A DNA stretch of 64,000 nucleotides from Sphagnum compactum (lineage: Eukaryota > Bryophyta > Sphagnopsida > Sphagnales): assembly GCA_965153455.1 (NCBI GenBank), contig OZ234498.1, forward strand, positions 7,440,001-7,504,000, in the 5' to 3' direction. The notes under the pieces are model-generated. The model had not been told where the DNA came from. It did no database searches and saw only the letters and a list, made by a program, of their open reading frames with translations. Every line of letters begins with the position of its first letter. Position 1 is the first letter of the stretch. The position numbers and the translations under genes are program-made. Of the stretch, positions 1 through 13,100 are shown piece after piece.

Positions 1-80
1 ATTATATGACTGCACCACACTCATTCATTGTCATGTTCTATATTCCCCCTAAACCCTGAACCCTAAGTGTTCTCATCATT

Positions 81-450
81 GTGGAGATTTATTTCTCTCT
101 CCTGCAATCTCTCCACACAAGTAATGTTTGTCTATACAATGCAAGCACTTCTCTTCTCTGATTTCTGAAGAGAATCACAACCAAGCTTGAAATGTTGTGG
201 AGATTTCTCTGCTGCAGTCTCAACATAGAGATGCTTGTGTGTCCAGAAAACACCATTGCTCTTTTCGGGTTTCTGAATTTTTAAGAGAATTGCAACCTTC
301 TATCTTCAAAGTGCCGTTGTTTTTGTTGTTGTTGGTGTGGAGATTTCTCTGTTGCAATCTCTCTTCTTGCATAAATTTTTGTTTGTCCATAAAAAAACAC
401 AAGTGCTCTTTCTCCAGTTTCTGAAAGAATTTGCAACTGAATAATTGCCT
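81..450. repeat. Three-copy tandem repeat (unit about 116-140 bp)
   Basis: Three successive blocks begin with GTGGAGATTT at 81, 197 and 337. Each continues with TCTCTCxTGCAATCTC, a GT-rich stretch, AAGTGCTCTTCTC-like sequence and a TTTCTGAAxAGAATxxCAACC end. Copies are clearly diverged. The block lies upstream of the first recognisable S1 exon, so it is either intronic or 5' flanking. The same head sequence recurs once downstream of the HMG-CoA synthase gene (about 38414-38440), so the unit is also dispersed. Confidence 0.7.
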
Positions 451-588
451 CCACCAAAACTGTCAGTTCCAAAACCAAGGTTCTTTGCAGGAGCATGCCA
501 GAACTGAGCAATATATTCAAAAATGAAAGAGACAATGGGGGTGGTGTTGTTATTGGTTGTTTTTTTGTTTTTCTTACTTGGGGTGCAG

Positions 589-2652
589 GGACTCAGAGCG
601 TTTTTACCTAGAGTCGAGTTTCTCAAACATCCTGCTCCAGAACCCAATGAGGACTTGGTAAACAAATGGATCTGCCAATCACTTCCCTTTCTTCTGGGAA
701 CAATTGCAATTGCTGCAATCTGATGTCATGGTGCATGTTGAAAATGTGGGTGGTTGGTCTTTGGCTGCCTTCTTGAATGTGTCGCTGGATTTTTTGTGGT
801 TGACATAGGTGGGAACAAAGGTATGGGTTCTGATCACAGTTGCTGAAGAATCTCGTGGCAACATTATCCTGAGTGAAGTTCGAGCTTGGGTAAGGAATTC
901 TTTCAACTCACCCATAACCAATTCTGCAAAATCTGTACCAAATTCTTCATTGAATGAAATTCCAGTGATCTAATTGTTTGATGCAAATCTTAGAATAGCT
1001 GCAAATCTTCAATTGTGGCTGCTGTAAAACCATTTGTGCAGATTGAAAAATCATTTGTTTTTGCAGACAGATTGGTATACTGATTGTTTCAAAGAAACCC
1101 ACAATTTCCAATTTCCAACAGAATTTTTTTGTCATAGTTTGATAGATTTGCTGTATTGAATGGGTTATCAGGCACAACGACATCTTTGCATAGGAACAGT
1201 TCACGACGGTACCATTGTCCAGATTTTCAATTTTGGAGCCCGTGTCCAGATCAATGGAACCGATTTGAGGTAGATGAAATGTATCTGTGAGCCTTGTGGG
1301 TAGTTGGTGGTGGATCCTTTTGTTGTTGTTGTTGCAACTTTTGCTGTTGGCAATTTGTCCTCTTAGCTTTCCATCTTTTTCAGGGAGGTACCTCATGCAC
1401 TTCTCTCCTTTATCTCTCCTCTTTCCTTTCCTCCAGGTTTAGGGTTTAGGGTTCCTCCTCCTTTCTGTATTTACTTGTGTTCACTGAATGGTGGTTCTTC
1501 TCCTCCCCCTATTCATGAAAACTGCAACAGAGAGAAGAGTAGTATACTTTCACTATCTCAAGAAGATGTATCCTAAACTCCGAGAAAACTCCATTAGTTG
1601 GGTTGGTGGGGGCATCATATTTTAAAAGGAGGCTATTCTCCTGCAGGAAATTTCAAAGCGTTTTTTTCTCTCTGTATGGTATGGCAGTGGATTGGTGCAC
1701 ATCAGCAATATAGCACGTGCACGAGTACCCAGCGTCGCTACAGTTTTTGAAGTTGGCGAGCAAGTGAAAGTCATGGCAATCAAGTGTCCTAGCCCCACCA
1801 AATATGCTTTTAGGTAGGTTACCCATGAGAATTCTCCACAGATAGATGCATGTGGCAGTAGCGATTTTGTTTTCATCAACTTTTCTTCAGTGAACTTCTT
1901 GCAGTTGATTTTCATGACTGCTTGGCTTGTTCTCTCACAGACCCATTCTTTCATTCCTTTACTTTTAGCTCTAAATTCCAGAGTGAGGAGTTAGGGCGAG
2001 AGCAGAATGAAAGGTCCATGGCAATGGAGTGGTTACCTTTGTAATTGAGGGCTTCTGTGAGCCTGTTGCCTGCATTGGTCTTTTTGGTCAAGAGAAATGG
2101 GAAGCTTTTTGAACTCTTTGGTGGTGTTGCAGCACTGCGGACTTGGAGACTGAGAGTGGACTCATGCTGCGTGACAAGCAGGTCCGTATCACTTGTTATG
2201 CCTTCTTCTTCCTCTTTTGAAGTTTCTTCTTTTGTTCAATCAAATCTTTTAAATCAGAACATTTCTGCTATTGCATCTCTATGAGGTTTGTGGGTTGCAA
2301 GTTCTATGACAGATGATCATCTTGAAAAAACCAATCTCAATGTTAATTAACAAATGAGCATCTGGAAATTTTTTCTTCTTCTTATCATCATCTCTTCAGT
2401 ATGTATTGTTGTTCATCAAATTTTCCTTGGCGCTCTTGGTTGTCTCCTCTCCTACAGAGGGTGTTCAGAGAGGCAGAGGAAGTTGCAAAGAAATTCAGGG
2501 ATTTAAACCCTGCGCATGTTGAGAGTTCATCTCAAGGGGACATGGATGATGCAGCAGCGGCAGCAGCGTCTTCTGTAAAACCAGTGAAACCAATATCAAA
2601 TTGGGAATGGTTGGATTTTGGTGACACCGGTGCAGGAGCAGGAGTGTTGTAG
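589..2652 (+). CDS. S1 RNA-binding domain protein, 3' part (5' end outside the window)
   Basis: Six exons assemble in one frame with GT-AG borders: 589-657, 809-889, 1172-1269, 1688-1813, 2133-2181 and 2458-2652 (TAG). The first two carry the end of one S1 domain (GLRAFLPRVEF; VGTKVWVLI then NIILSEVRAW). Exons 3-5 carry a complete second S1 domain (IGTVHDGTIVQIFNFGARV, GLVHISNIARARVPS, VGEQVKVMAIK). The last exon is a charged helix (RVFREAEEVAKKF), an Ala run and a C-terminus SNWEWLDFGD. Helix and Trp-rich tail resemble plastid S1 proteins of the PDE338 type; binding to plastid RNA or ribosomes is inference. About 205 residues are visible. No start codon could be supported in the first 588 bases, so the gene very likely begins upstream. 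Confidence 0.8.
1438..1453 (+). repeat. Short telomere-like tract (TTTAGGG-type) inside an intron
   Basis: Two plus units of the plant telomere heptamer TTTAGGG lie in the intron between the third and fourth S1 exons (1270-1687). This is an interstitial telo-box-like motif, far too short to be a telomere. Confidence 0.6.
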
Positions 2653-3398
2653 TCTCTGACAAACACCCAACTTCTTCCATCAGAGTTTCACTACCTTTGT
2701 AGTGGGTGTGTATTTTTTTTTCCCACTTTTAGATCCTGTTGTTTCTGTTGATACTACTATTGTTACTGATCATTGCAATGGATTCATAACAAAGAGGAGA
2801 TTCTCTGATGAACCTGACCATTGATCGTTTTGCATGGAATAGAACATGCCAGAGAGAATTCACCATCCTCTACCCAAAGAGGGGATGCAAATTGGGTTTG
2901 ATTCAGTGGAGGCACATAGATCAATTTGAGGAGGAAGAAGTCAAGGAGGTCTCATTGAATCCCCTGCAGTAGTTTTCTGGGTTGCTCTTCTTCTTTCTTG
3001 AAGCTTTTGACTACAAATGGCTAATGATGTACTTGGTTGTTGCTCAAGGTCTGACTTCACTGATGCTTGATGAACTCAGTTGTTGCTCAGGGACAGACTT
3101 GCTTCACCAATGAGGGTCCTCAGCTTAGACTGGTGGCCACCAATTCGAAAGGATTAAGTACACATGAATATCCCCTTTGCAAAGGGAGAAAACTAATGTT
3201 GTGGAGTTGAGGATTCTTCTTCTTCTAAAGCACTGCTCCCTTGTAGGTCAGGTAGAGATATGCTGGTTTCCTCTTTAGCAAGAAGGACAACAACACAGTG
3301 CAGGATTGTTACTTACCATCTCTTTGTGTTTCTCAGTTTGTGCTTCTATAAAGAAGGATGCATTTCTGATCTTGTCACAGAGAAGTGAAGATCTCAGT

Positions 3399-3432
<34 letters not shown>

Positions 3433-4133
3433 CAGAGCTCACTTGCTCACATGTTGTGGGAGACCCACCGTCAATTTCCATTACATGCTGTTGCTGTCTG
3501 GTTTCTCTTGAATCTGTCAGAAGCGGATGATGATCATATTCCATTCTTGAATTGCTGCTGCCTCAGAACCAATCGGTGATAGTTTTTTGCAACTCTGAAA
3601 TCTGATCTTCACAAACGAAAAGCTCCCAACAACAGCTCTGAAAGCTATTACAGCAAATCATAAAGAAAAAAGCTGGTAAATTGGAAGGTCATCTTGTCAC
3701 CCATGTGATGATCTTCTTGAATAAAAGCAGCAGCAGCAGCCAGTCATGACAATGAAACCCAGGAAAAATGAGAGAAAAATGTCTCCACTCTTCTTCATGA
3801 GGATGACAGCCAACCCAAAAGCTTTGCACAGGGAGAGAGAGAGAGCAGCCTATTGATTGCGGCACTTGCTGCTGCTGCTGCGATGACAATGAGCCTTATA
3901 CTAATGAAAGAGTTCTGGAGACGAAGCTTCGTCAAGATTCTTGACGCATTCAGTCTCTTCTTGTAGTATTTCAGCCACCCACCACCCATCATCATCTCAC
4001 GTAAGTAGGAAGAAGACAAAGGAGGATTCTTCTTTCACATAACACAAGTGGGTGTTTCTTGCATCTACTGGAAACTGCAAAACCTTCCAAGAAGACAGAG
4101 GAAGCAGATGCAAACGAAAGAGGAAAAGGAAGA
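2653..4133. other. Intergenic spacer and 5' leader between the S1 gene and the dextrinase gene
   Basis: No coding exon could be supported. It presumably holds the 3' UTR of the S1 gene and the promoter and 5' UTR of the dextrinase. A perfect (CT)15 microsatellite lies at 3401-3430, and a short GA tract at about 3834-3846. Small open frames crossing these repeats have no family features. Confidence 0.6.
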
Positions 4134-7100
4134 ATGATGGATGCTGCACACCTGGTTGTCTCACCATTCCGATTCTACAAGACCCACAACCGCAATTGCC
4201 TCCCCATCGCCAACATACTCAAGACTTCGACTACTACTACTACTACTACTACTTCTTCTTCTTCTTCTTCTTCTGCAGCTGGAGTCATCAGAGCTGCTGG
4301 CTTCAAGGAAACAAGGAAGAAAGAAGAAGAAGAAGAAGAAGCTCTGAACAGCAGCAGGAGCAGGAGTATAAGGAGGAGGAGGAGGAGGAGCTCATCATCA
4401 CTGCTGCTGCAAGGGAGACTTGCTTCTTGGAGAAGATCTTCTGTGGGAATGGCTGCTGCTGCTGCCGATGCATCCTCATCCTCATCATCATCATCATCAA
4501 TCCAAGCTCACAATGAGGTTGAGGAGGAAGACGACAACTGCAAACCCACCACTACTGTTCTCATCAAAATCCATTACCACAGGTTGAATCTGCAAGCACT
4601 TGTCCTAGAACTTCTTCTTCTTCTAGCTCTTGTCCAAGAGCTTCTTCTTCTCCCTCCCATAGCAATTTTCTTTGAGGGTTTTTGGATTTTCTTTCAGGTT
4701 GCTGCAGATTCATAAACCCCAATACAGAACAAATTTCTTGAACAATTTTCCTACTTGTACAAGGAGGATTGATTCAAAAGAGGGAGAGATTGATTGATTG
4801 TCATTCTTTCTGCATTAATGTTTCTGACAGGTTTGTTTCTTGAATTAACTTTCGTCTTGACAAGAAAAAAAACCCAACCGCAAGCAAAGGGACATAGAGG
4901 AACTTGCATTCTGCATTTTTCTCTCATGAGAAAATGTCATAAATGAGAGACTGTTGAGTTTTACATGATGGGCTTGCTTGCTTACAGTAAGTACTCTTTC
5001 TGTGTGTTGTCACTGATGTCTCTGCTGGTGCCACCACCATCTGAGACTTTGGATGATTGATGATGATGTAGGAAGAAGAGTGACTATGAGAATTGGGGTC
5101 TGCATGTATGGGGTGATGCTGCAAAAGCTTCAACTCTGTGGGATGCTCCACTTGCTCCTGCTGGATTTGATGCATTTGGAGTTTTCTGGGAAGTGGAGAC
5201 AATAAACATGCAACAAAATGGAGATCTACATTTCCAAATCCATCAAGGCGATGTCAAGGTCCTTCTGAACCTTTTCCTTTTGCCATGTTATTTTGTTCCT
5301 TCTTTTTGTTTTGCAGCAGTTTCTGATCTCTTCCTGTCATTTCCTCTTTTTGTTCACAGAAAATGTGAATCTCTTGCTTCCTGCACATACACATTTCCAA
5401 CCACTCAGAGTTCTTGCTTACTTCTTGTTGTCTTTTGTTGGGGAGAGAGGCCAAACTGAAGAAAGGAATAAAGAAAGTGGGTTTTGTGTTTGAAAGCTTC
5501 TCGCCACCTCGTTAACATCAAAGAAGACTCTGCTCTCCTTCTCAAGAGTGAAGTTTTCATGAAGAAAGAAAATTGCACTGACATGGAAGAAGGAAAAACT
5601 GCTATGGCTTTTGCATCTGTTTGTTTCTCTTTTCTTGGTGACAATCAATGGAAATAAGAATTACCCCACATTCTCCTGGAATGCAGAAAGAATGAATGAA
5701 AGAAAGGAGGAATCTTTCCTAGATTTGTGGATCAGATCAAATCCCCGATGATGTTGTTTGTATCTCAGCTACTTGTTGAATGATCAGTGCTGTGTTTCTC
5801 CAGGATGATGATGTTCCAGAGGACTCAAAAACTTTACCTCAAGAAAAAAGAAAAGAAAAAACTAGTTACACCAACTAACACCGAAAAGGAAATTGGTGGC
5901 GACACAGGACTGTGCAGGATTGGTGCCAAGTGGTTCAAGTACAGATGTATGGGTAGTCTCAGAAAAACCAACGGTGTTTTTGGAAGAGCCAGACTTGACA
6001 TCTCTTCCACAGGTAAGGTATATAGAGATTCAACAACACAAAAATCAAAACTGCAGATAATTTTTTTTATGTATGGATCGATCTTTTTCTTTGTTCCTCA
6101 CATGGGTTCCAGCTTGCTGCAATTGATTCTTGTCATTCATTTTTGCTCTCACAAATCAGAAAAGTGCAGATTGCATCTGCTATGAATTGCTGCTGGTCAA
6201 AAAATCATAGACAACACGTGCTTAATATTTCAAGTTTCATTGTTTCTCTACTGCATATTGCTAATATCAGTTTCTGCTAAATTGTTCCTCTCCTCTTTCC
6301 TGCTGTTTTTGGATAGGGTGATCTTGGTTCTGCAAGAGCGTACTGGGTTGAGGAAGATTTATTGGCATGGATTTCAGATGTCAAAGATGCTCAGTTTCAC
6401 CTCCATGCAAGTGCAAATGCCAGCTTGAAAATCACTTCCAAAGGCATAGAAGGTTTGTGTTATAAAAATCCAAGTTACCCAAATTGTAGAGACCAAAATT
6501 TTTTGAAAAAAAACCGTAAGTAACAGTTGTAGTAGAGCACCCAAAAGCAGACTTTCAAATCTATGGTGTTACCACATAAAATTTCATTTATTTTTGCCCT
6601 TGTTTTGACGCACATGAAATCTGCATGGAAATGTTGTAAGTTGACAGATTGTGGGTTTGGGTGGGCTGAATGTTGGCAGGAGCGGATTTCTCAGTGAAGC
6701 TTGAAGAAGATTTGCATGGTCTTCCCCCAAGAGTAATACAAAAAAATTCTGTTTGCGAAACAAAAAACAAAAGAAAAAAAGCTGTCATTTTGTACTGTAG
6801 GTTTGTAAATGGGGGCAGACTCTGCAAATTAGGTACCATGATTTTGTCGAAAGTAATAACATACATTCTGTCTTTGATTTACTTACCCTTTTGATGTATC
6901 TTCTGGTGCCACACTTCTTTTTGTGCCGTTGTTCATTTCTTCTAATCTCTGTTTCCCATGAGATTCACGCTCTACAAGACTGACTTATTTATCATGAATG
7001 GCAGGTGGTGAAGAAATTTCCACATATTCACGAATACAGGGCACTTCGTTTACCACCTTGTGGTGATGGTGGTGCTGGTGGTTATGATGTGGAGAAATAC

Positions 7101-10100
7101 ATCAAGTGCCAATTGGCTTTGTCGTCCACCGACGGTATGTATATCTTACACACACACACACACACACGCACGCACGCACACACTCTATCCTCTCTCTTCA
7201 CAAATGGAGTTGTTTCTCACTTTAAGAATATTGTTCCATGGATGTATTAACATGTTTTCTGATAAAAAAAGGTGTCTTTTTTGCAAATTATTTGAATTTC
7301 TCTCACTTCACTTTTAATTTGAGCTGATTGACAAATTGGGTCATTTTTGAACAGCAACAACAGGAGCACCTCTGGATGTGTCTGGAGTTCAGCTTCCAGG
7401 TGTATTGGATGCGCTCTTTGCTTACGACGGTCCACTTGGTGCTCATGTTTCTGATGATGCTGTTACTCTGACATTATGGGCACCTACCGCTCAGGTCATT
7501 TCCTTTAAACTGGCCACTCTTGGAAATTTAGTTCTTTTGATATGTCAATTGTTTCAAAACACTACATTACCAGACTTTCCCCGTCTTTTTGCAAAGGAAT
7601 TGACTGGTGTTGTGCGGATATTTGATTTTGGTTAATAACCTCACAGAACCCTCCAGCAGCGGTTCTTTCATATTCCTGGCATCAAAAGAACCACCGGTGC
7701 TGGGTTTTTGAACATTTTCAAAAGAAAGAATCGGCCAACAACTGGGTGGTTTAGGTAGGTTCTTTTTTATTGTTTAGAACCCCAGGTTAAAGGGTCAGAA
7801 ATCAGTTGTACAAGTCTCAAGGGTCAGAACCAGTCCTTTGAATTTTTTTTGAGAACCGCCAGTCAAGGGTATACATATACCCTAACCTTACCCACCCATT
7901 ACAGGTTCTGAACAGAGAGAACCTCCCAACACACTGGAAATTACCAGTGTTGGGTGGAACGTTGATTTTGTTAATACCCGCCAGTTCTCGTTTTTTTATA
8001 CATCGAGTTTGGAACCAGAGAACTGCCGGTGGTTCCAGTTACTTGAAAAGAAATCAGAATCAAAGAACTGCTGGTTCCAGACATTTCAAAAACCCTCAAA
8101 GAACTGCCGGTTTTTAGGAAAGAACCCGTAAAGAACCAGTGGTTTGATAGACAGTTCATGTAAGCATGTTGTGGTCTATCTTAAGGTCTGATGAAACGTA
8201 GGGGGTAGTGGGCTTCTTCTTTTTTCTGGGTTTTGTAGAATGTGCGAGTGTTGCTCTATTCACTGCCAATGGGTGGCAGTGGCAAGGCAGAGGATGTGGT
8301 TCAATTACATGAAGAGAATGGTGTCTGGATGGTTCGAGGACCCAACACATGGAAGGGGAAATACTATCTCTATGAAGTGACTGTTTTCCATCCCTTGACA
8401 CAACAAATCGAGAAAACGCTTGCGTCTGACCCATACTCACGTGGGTTAGTAGTACACACACAAAAGCTCAAATACCCAAAAACCCTTAACTTGTAAACTC
8501 ACATGGCTAATTGGAATGAAAATGTTGGAAAGTTTTGTATATTGATTTATGGAGGCAATACATTTTTGTTCTCTTTGGGGAAAAAAAAAACAGTCTTGCT
8601 GCGAATGGGGAGCGATCGCTAGTCATCGATTTGGCGGATACAGCTTTGATGCCAGAAGGCTGGGAAACTCTTGCCCTTCAGAAACCAAGACTCAAGGCTT
8701 TCACTGACATAGCCATCTATGAACTCCATATAAGAGACTTCAGGTTCTCTCTATCGATCCTCCTCTCACATTTATTGACAAGTCAGAGCTTCTCCACTAT
8801 ACAAACTAATGCAACCTTTTGTTTGATATTTGTTTCAGTATCTCGGATCCTACTGTCGATCCTGCAGTTCGAGGCGGGTATCTCGCCTTTTCCCAGAAGG
8901 TAATACAAATCAGTTCTGCATCAGGTAGTGGAAAATTAGCCTGTTCAGACATCTCATGTGGATCACATACTCAAGATGATGTGGGTAATTCAGTTTTGGG
9001 CACATCACGGATGGGTTATGTAATCTGGCAGCATATTCCTTTTCAGTGTTTTCATGACCAGATCTAGTGCCTCAATGGACCCAAATTCACTAAACCCAAA
9101 AGAGAAAGAAAAAAGGAACAGAAAAAAGAAAAAAAGCCAGTATATTTGTGGTGAGAATGAAACTGATCATTGTGCAGAATCATGCATTCTAGTTCAGGCA
9201 TGATTTGTAAAGCTTTTCACTTTTCTCTATTATGGTAAAAAATGGTTGGTTGGCTCTTATGGAAAATGCAGGAATCAGCTGGGGTGATGCACCTTAAGAA
9301 CTTGGCGGATGCTGGGCTTACACATGTCCATTTGCTTCCATGCTTTGATTTTGCAACTGTCAATGAACAGAAAGAGACATGGAAAACTGTAGGTGAGGAG
9401 ATTTTTCATTCATATTTCTTATTCTCAATACTAAAATTGCTCATTATTTTGTTATTCTCAACACTAGATTGGATATATTTTAGTATCATTCTGTTTTTCA
9501 AATTTTGTTCTTCCTCTCAATCTTATTTAAGAGCAAGCACACATTGCCACTTAAAAGTAGAGAAACAACAGCTATTGACTTGACTCCAAAAGTTTTTTTT
9601 TTCCTGTTTGTGTACGTGCATTTATTTGTGTGCGTGTGTGCGTTTTTTTTTCTCACCAGATACAGCAAAGTTGGCCTCTTATGCACCCAATTCCGAGGAG
9701 CAACAGGCGGCAGTTGTGGCAATTCAAGATGAAGATGGCTTCAATTGGGGGTACATAAACCAAGCCTCTTAACATCAAAGTCCTGAAGAGACCCTGCAAC
9801 AGGATTCCACAAACACCTTTTTAGACATCCTTTGAAACTAGCTAAAATGACTACTGTCTGTGTGAAGAAGTGTTTTCAACAAGTGTACCCCAACTCCCAG
9901 AGCATCAACTCTTTGCTTACGGTACACTGAATTTTTGCCCAACATGTGAGAGCGTTTCCAGGTATGATCCAGTCCATTGGGGTGTCCCTGAAGGCAGTTA
10001 CGCAACTGATCCAAATGGGCCAACCCGTACAACAGAGTTCAGGACTATGGTGCAAGTAAGTAATTTTATCGCCATGCTGATTCCTCCTGCCTTGCAAAGT

Positions 10101-13100
10101 CGAAGAAAGATGTATGTATATCCAGGTATTTCCAGATTCACAGAACACACAAAGTGTTGCAAACCTGTTGTAGGATACGGAACCATCATATAGCACAACA
10201 ATACCAGCTAGATATGGGGGTTGAGTGTCAAGAGTTCTCTGTTCTCTCTGCAATCAATACTTAGTGTGTTTTTTGGTCTAGATATTTTTTGGGGATCTTT
10301 ACATAATTCGTTTGATTGGCCAGGCACTTAACAGAATTGGCTTACGTGTGGTGCTCGATGTGGTCTATAATCATATTCATGGGAGTGGACCTTCAGGCAT
10401 CCACTCTTGTCTTGATAAGGTAATCACCTTCTCTGGTCACCTTCAAAATTGACACTGTATGCACCACGTTCCCCTAATTTTAACTTTGGGAATCTGCTTC
10501 TGATTGCTGCTGCATTTGCAGTTTTCTTTAGATGAGATTGGATTCTGAAACTGTCATTCTGTTTCTCGACAAAATGAGCACAAAGTCAGAGCATTTGGCA
10601 GACTGATACTCAGTATTTATAACTGTAAAATTTTCCCGTGATATTTCTGCTATTTCTGCTACGTAGTGTTTTCTGATAGCACCCAATGGGGGGGAATTGG
10701 ATTTTGCAGGTAGTACCAGGCTACTACTTACGCCTGGATAAAGACGGTGCTATTGAGAATAGCACTTGCATGAATAACACGGCAAGTGAGCACTACATGG
10801 TAGACCGTCTTATTGTTGATGATTTGAAGAGTTGGGCGGTGAATTACAAGGTACTTAGAACCTCACTATATTTCTGCTTGGTTGATGCCATGGTTGTCAT
10901 AACATGGAATGAACCCAAGTTGCTGTAATCAGTACTTAATCAGTGCTTTCCAGGGTCGAAATTGAACACCATTATAACCTGAATGAGTAATCTCCAGATC
11001 TTGTAATGACGGCAGCAGGCTTGTTGTTTAGAAACTCCAGGAGGCAAGACTCAATTTGCTGCTGTTTGTCTTGAAAGTTGGGTCTCTTACCTTTTGCAGG
11101 TTGATGGTTTTCGGTTTGACCTCATGGGACATTTGATGCTGCAAACTATGGTATCGAAGATCTAGTCCCCTTGCCCACTTCTGTATCATGTGAGCACCAA
11201 TGAATATTGGACCTATGTCTTCTGGGTGTTAGCAGCAGATTTGGGTAAACCATGTACAAAGACAGAAACAGAATTAGTGCCACAGATCTGCATAACTAGT
11301 ACCACAAATTTGCATAACTAAACTCTTAAATCAGGCTCATTTCTGTTAGTGTTTTCTTGAACAGCTTCATGCAAAGGAAGTTCTCAGAAGCTTGACAATT
11401 GAAAAAGACGGAGTTGATGGCTCCAAGATTTACCTGTGAGTATCAAGACCTTTTCTTGGATTTGCTCTTGTTCTTCTTCCCCAGATCCTTGTCATGGGGT
11501 TTTTTCTCTCTCCACCAACACAGTCTCCATTTGAAAGAGAAAAAGCTGGGAGGTTTGAGTTTGCTTCTGCACTGTCCTCCTTGATTCCATCTCCCACTCC
11601 CTTCCTTGATCCTTACTAGTGTCCAGGAAGCCTCTGTAAGTTACAATATATCATAGTATTCCTGGCTTTCATGTATGATGTGAGGATTAAAGATGATTAT
11701 GCAGGTATGGGGAGGGGTGGGATTTTGGAGAAGTATCGAAAAACAGTCGTGGTTTGAATGCATCACAGCATAACCTAGCTGGGACAGGCATTGGCAGGTC
11801 TGAATTCCTGTACTCAGGAAATGGGTACCATCTTATGTGAAGCATTGATATGCCTTGAATGCAGCAGAAAAAGCTGCAAGTAAATGGCTGTGCTTTTGAT
11901 GTAAATAGATAGCACCAAAACAGGCTGCAATTTTCTTGGCATCCATCTGTAGCATCTCTCTTGCATGTGATTTAAACACACACCTGAAGAAAGGAGTTTG
12001 TGTCTGCAGCTTCAATGACCGGATTCGGGACACAGCTATTGGAGGCTCCCCATTCGGCGACCCCCTGCAACAAGGCTTCTTAACTGGTTTGTCACTTCAG
12101 GTAATTTGTGATTTCTTCTTTCACATCCTAATCAACCATTAAGAAAAAAAAATCAGTTGAAAACAAAGAGTATAGTAGTAGGGGTGATTAAGGACAAATT
12201 GAAGCAGGTTTTGGTCAAAACATTTCAGTCCAGAAACTGGAGATCGTACAAGGGGAGATCTTCCAACATTGTTTTTTGACAACAAACCTGATGAAATCTG
12301 TTTTGTCTGAAGTTCTGAATTTGCATTTTGGGTTGAAGCCAAACGCATTGTTCCAAGGAGGACAAGAGGCAATGCGACATGCTCTGGCTTCCACAACTGA
12401 CTGGGTCCGGGTAAAAAACAGCAAATCTTTACCACCTAATGATTTTTGTCAGAACTGGAGCTCTCATTTTTGAAGAAATGATTTCTTGGGATAAACAGCA
12501 AGTTTCTTCTATTGGACTGCCAGAATCTGAGAAGTGGAGGGGATGTGCCAAAATGGGGTGTAAACAGCTTGGATTGGCAGCTAATCTAAAAAACTATGTA
12601 TTCACTTCTCATACAGGCCACGAGGTGAAATTCTTACATTATAATCTGGGTAGTCAGTTGGCACACTGCTGCTTCTTGCTTGAATCATCTCTTAGTCCTT
12701 GTATATTCTTCATGGAAATTTTTTGTTTTCGTAGAGGCACATACGCATATGCACTTGCTTTGCCTGTTCTCCTGATTATCCATTATGCAAAGACCATGGC
12801 TTTCTGGTCAGGGGCTTAACAAGAAATTGGTACACCCATTGTTTGTTGAATGAATCTATGCACATTGTGAAGTAATTGTTGTAATGAATGTATGAAGATA
12901 AAAGGAGGTGAAGTGTTGACACATGACAATGCACCGGTTGCGTATGCCTCCAGCCCTGAGGAATTGGTATCGTTTGGCCAACACCCATTGCTCGTGGAAT
13001 CGCCCCTTGAACTCTCTTTTTGGGTGTTTCAATTCTCTACTCATTTATCACATGCTCTCAATATGTGCTTCTGATGTGGCTAAACTTGTACTAAATTCCT

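Noticed and set aside
1438-1453. Telomere repeats as a chromosome end or fusion
   Set aside because: Only about two heptamers, inside an intron; similar short TTTAGGG words are scattered over the window.
4052-4516. Alternative open frames over the dextrinase exon 1 (poly-Tyr/Phe, poly-Leu, and minus-strand poly-Met/Ser)
   Set aside because: They arise because triplet repeats keep every frame open; only the frame joining VLIKIHYHR to the next exon has family support.
5804-6012. Dextrinase as a pseudogene because of the apparent frame change
   Set aside because: The other exons join in phase with all catalytic residues, and a phase-compatible short intron can explain the change.
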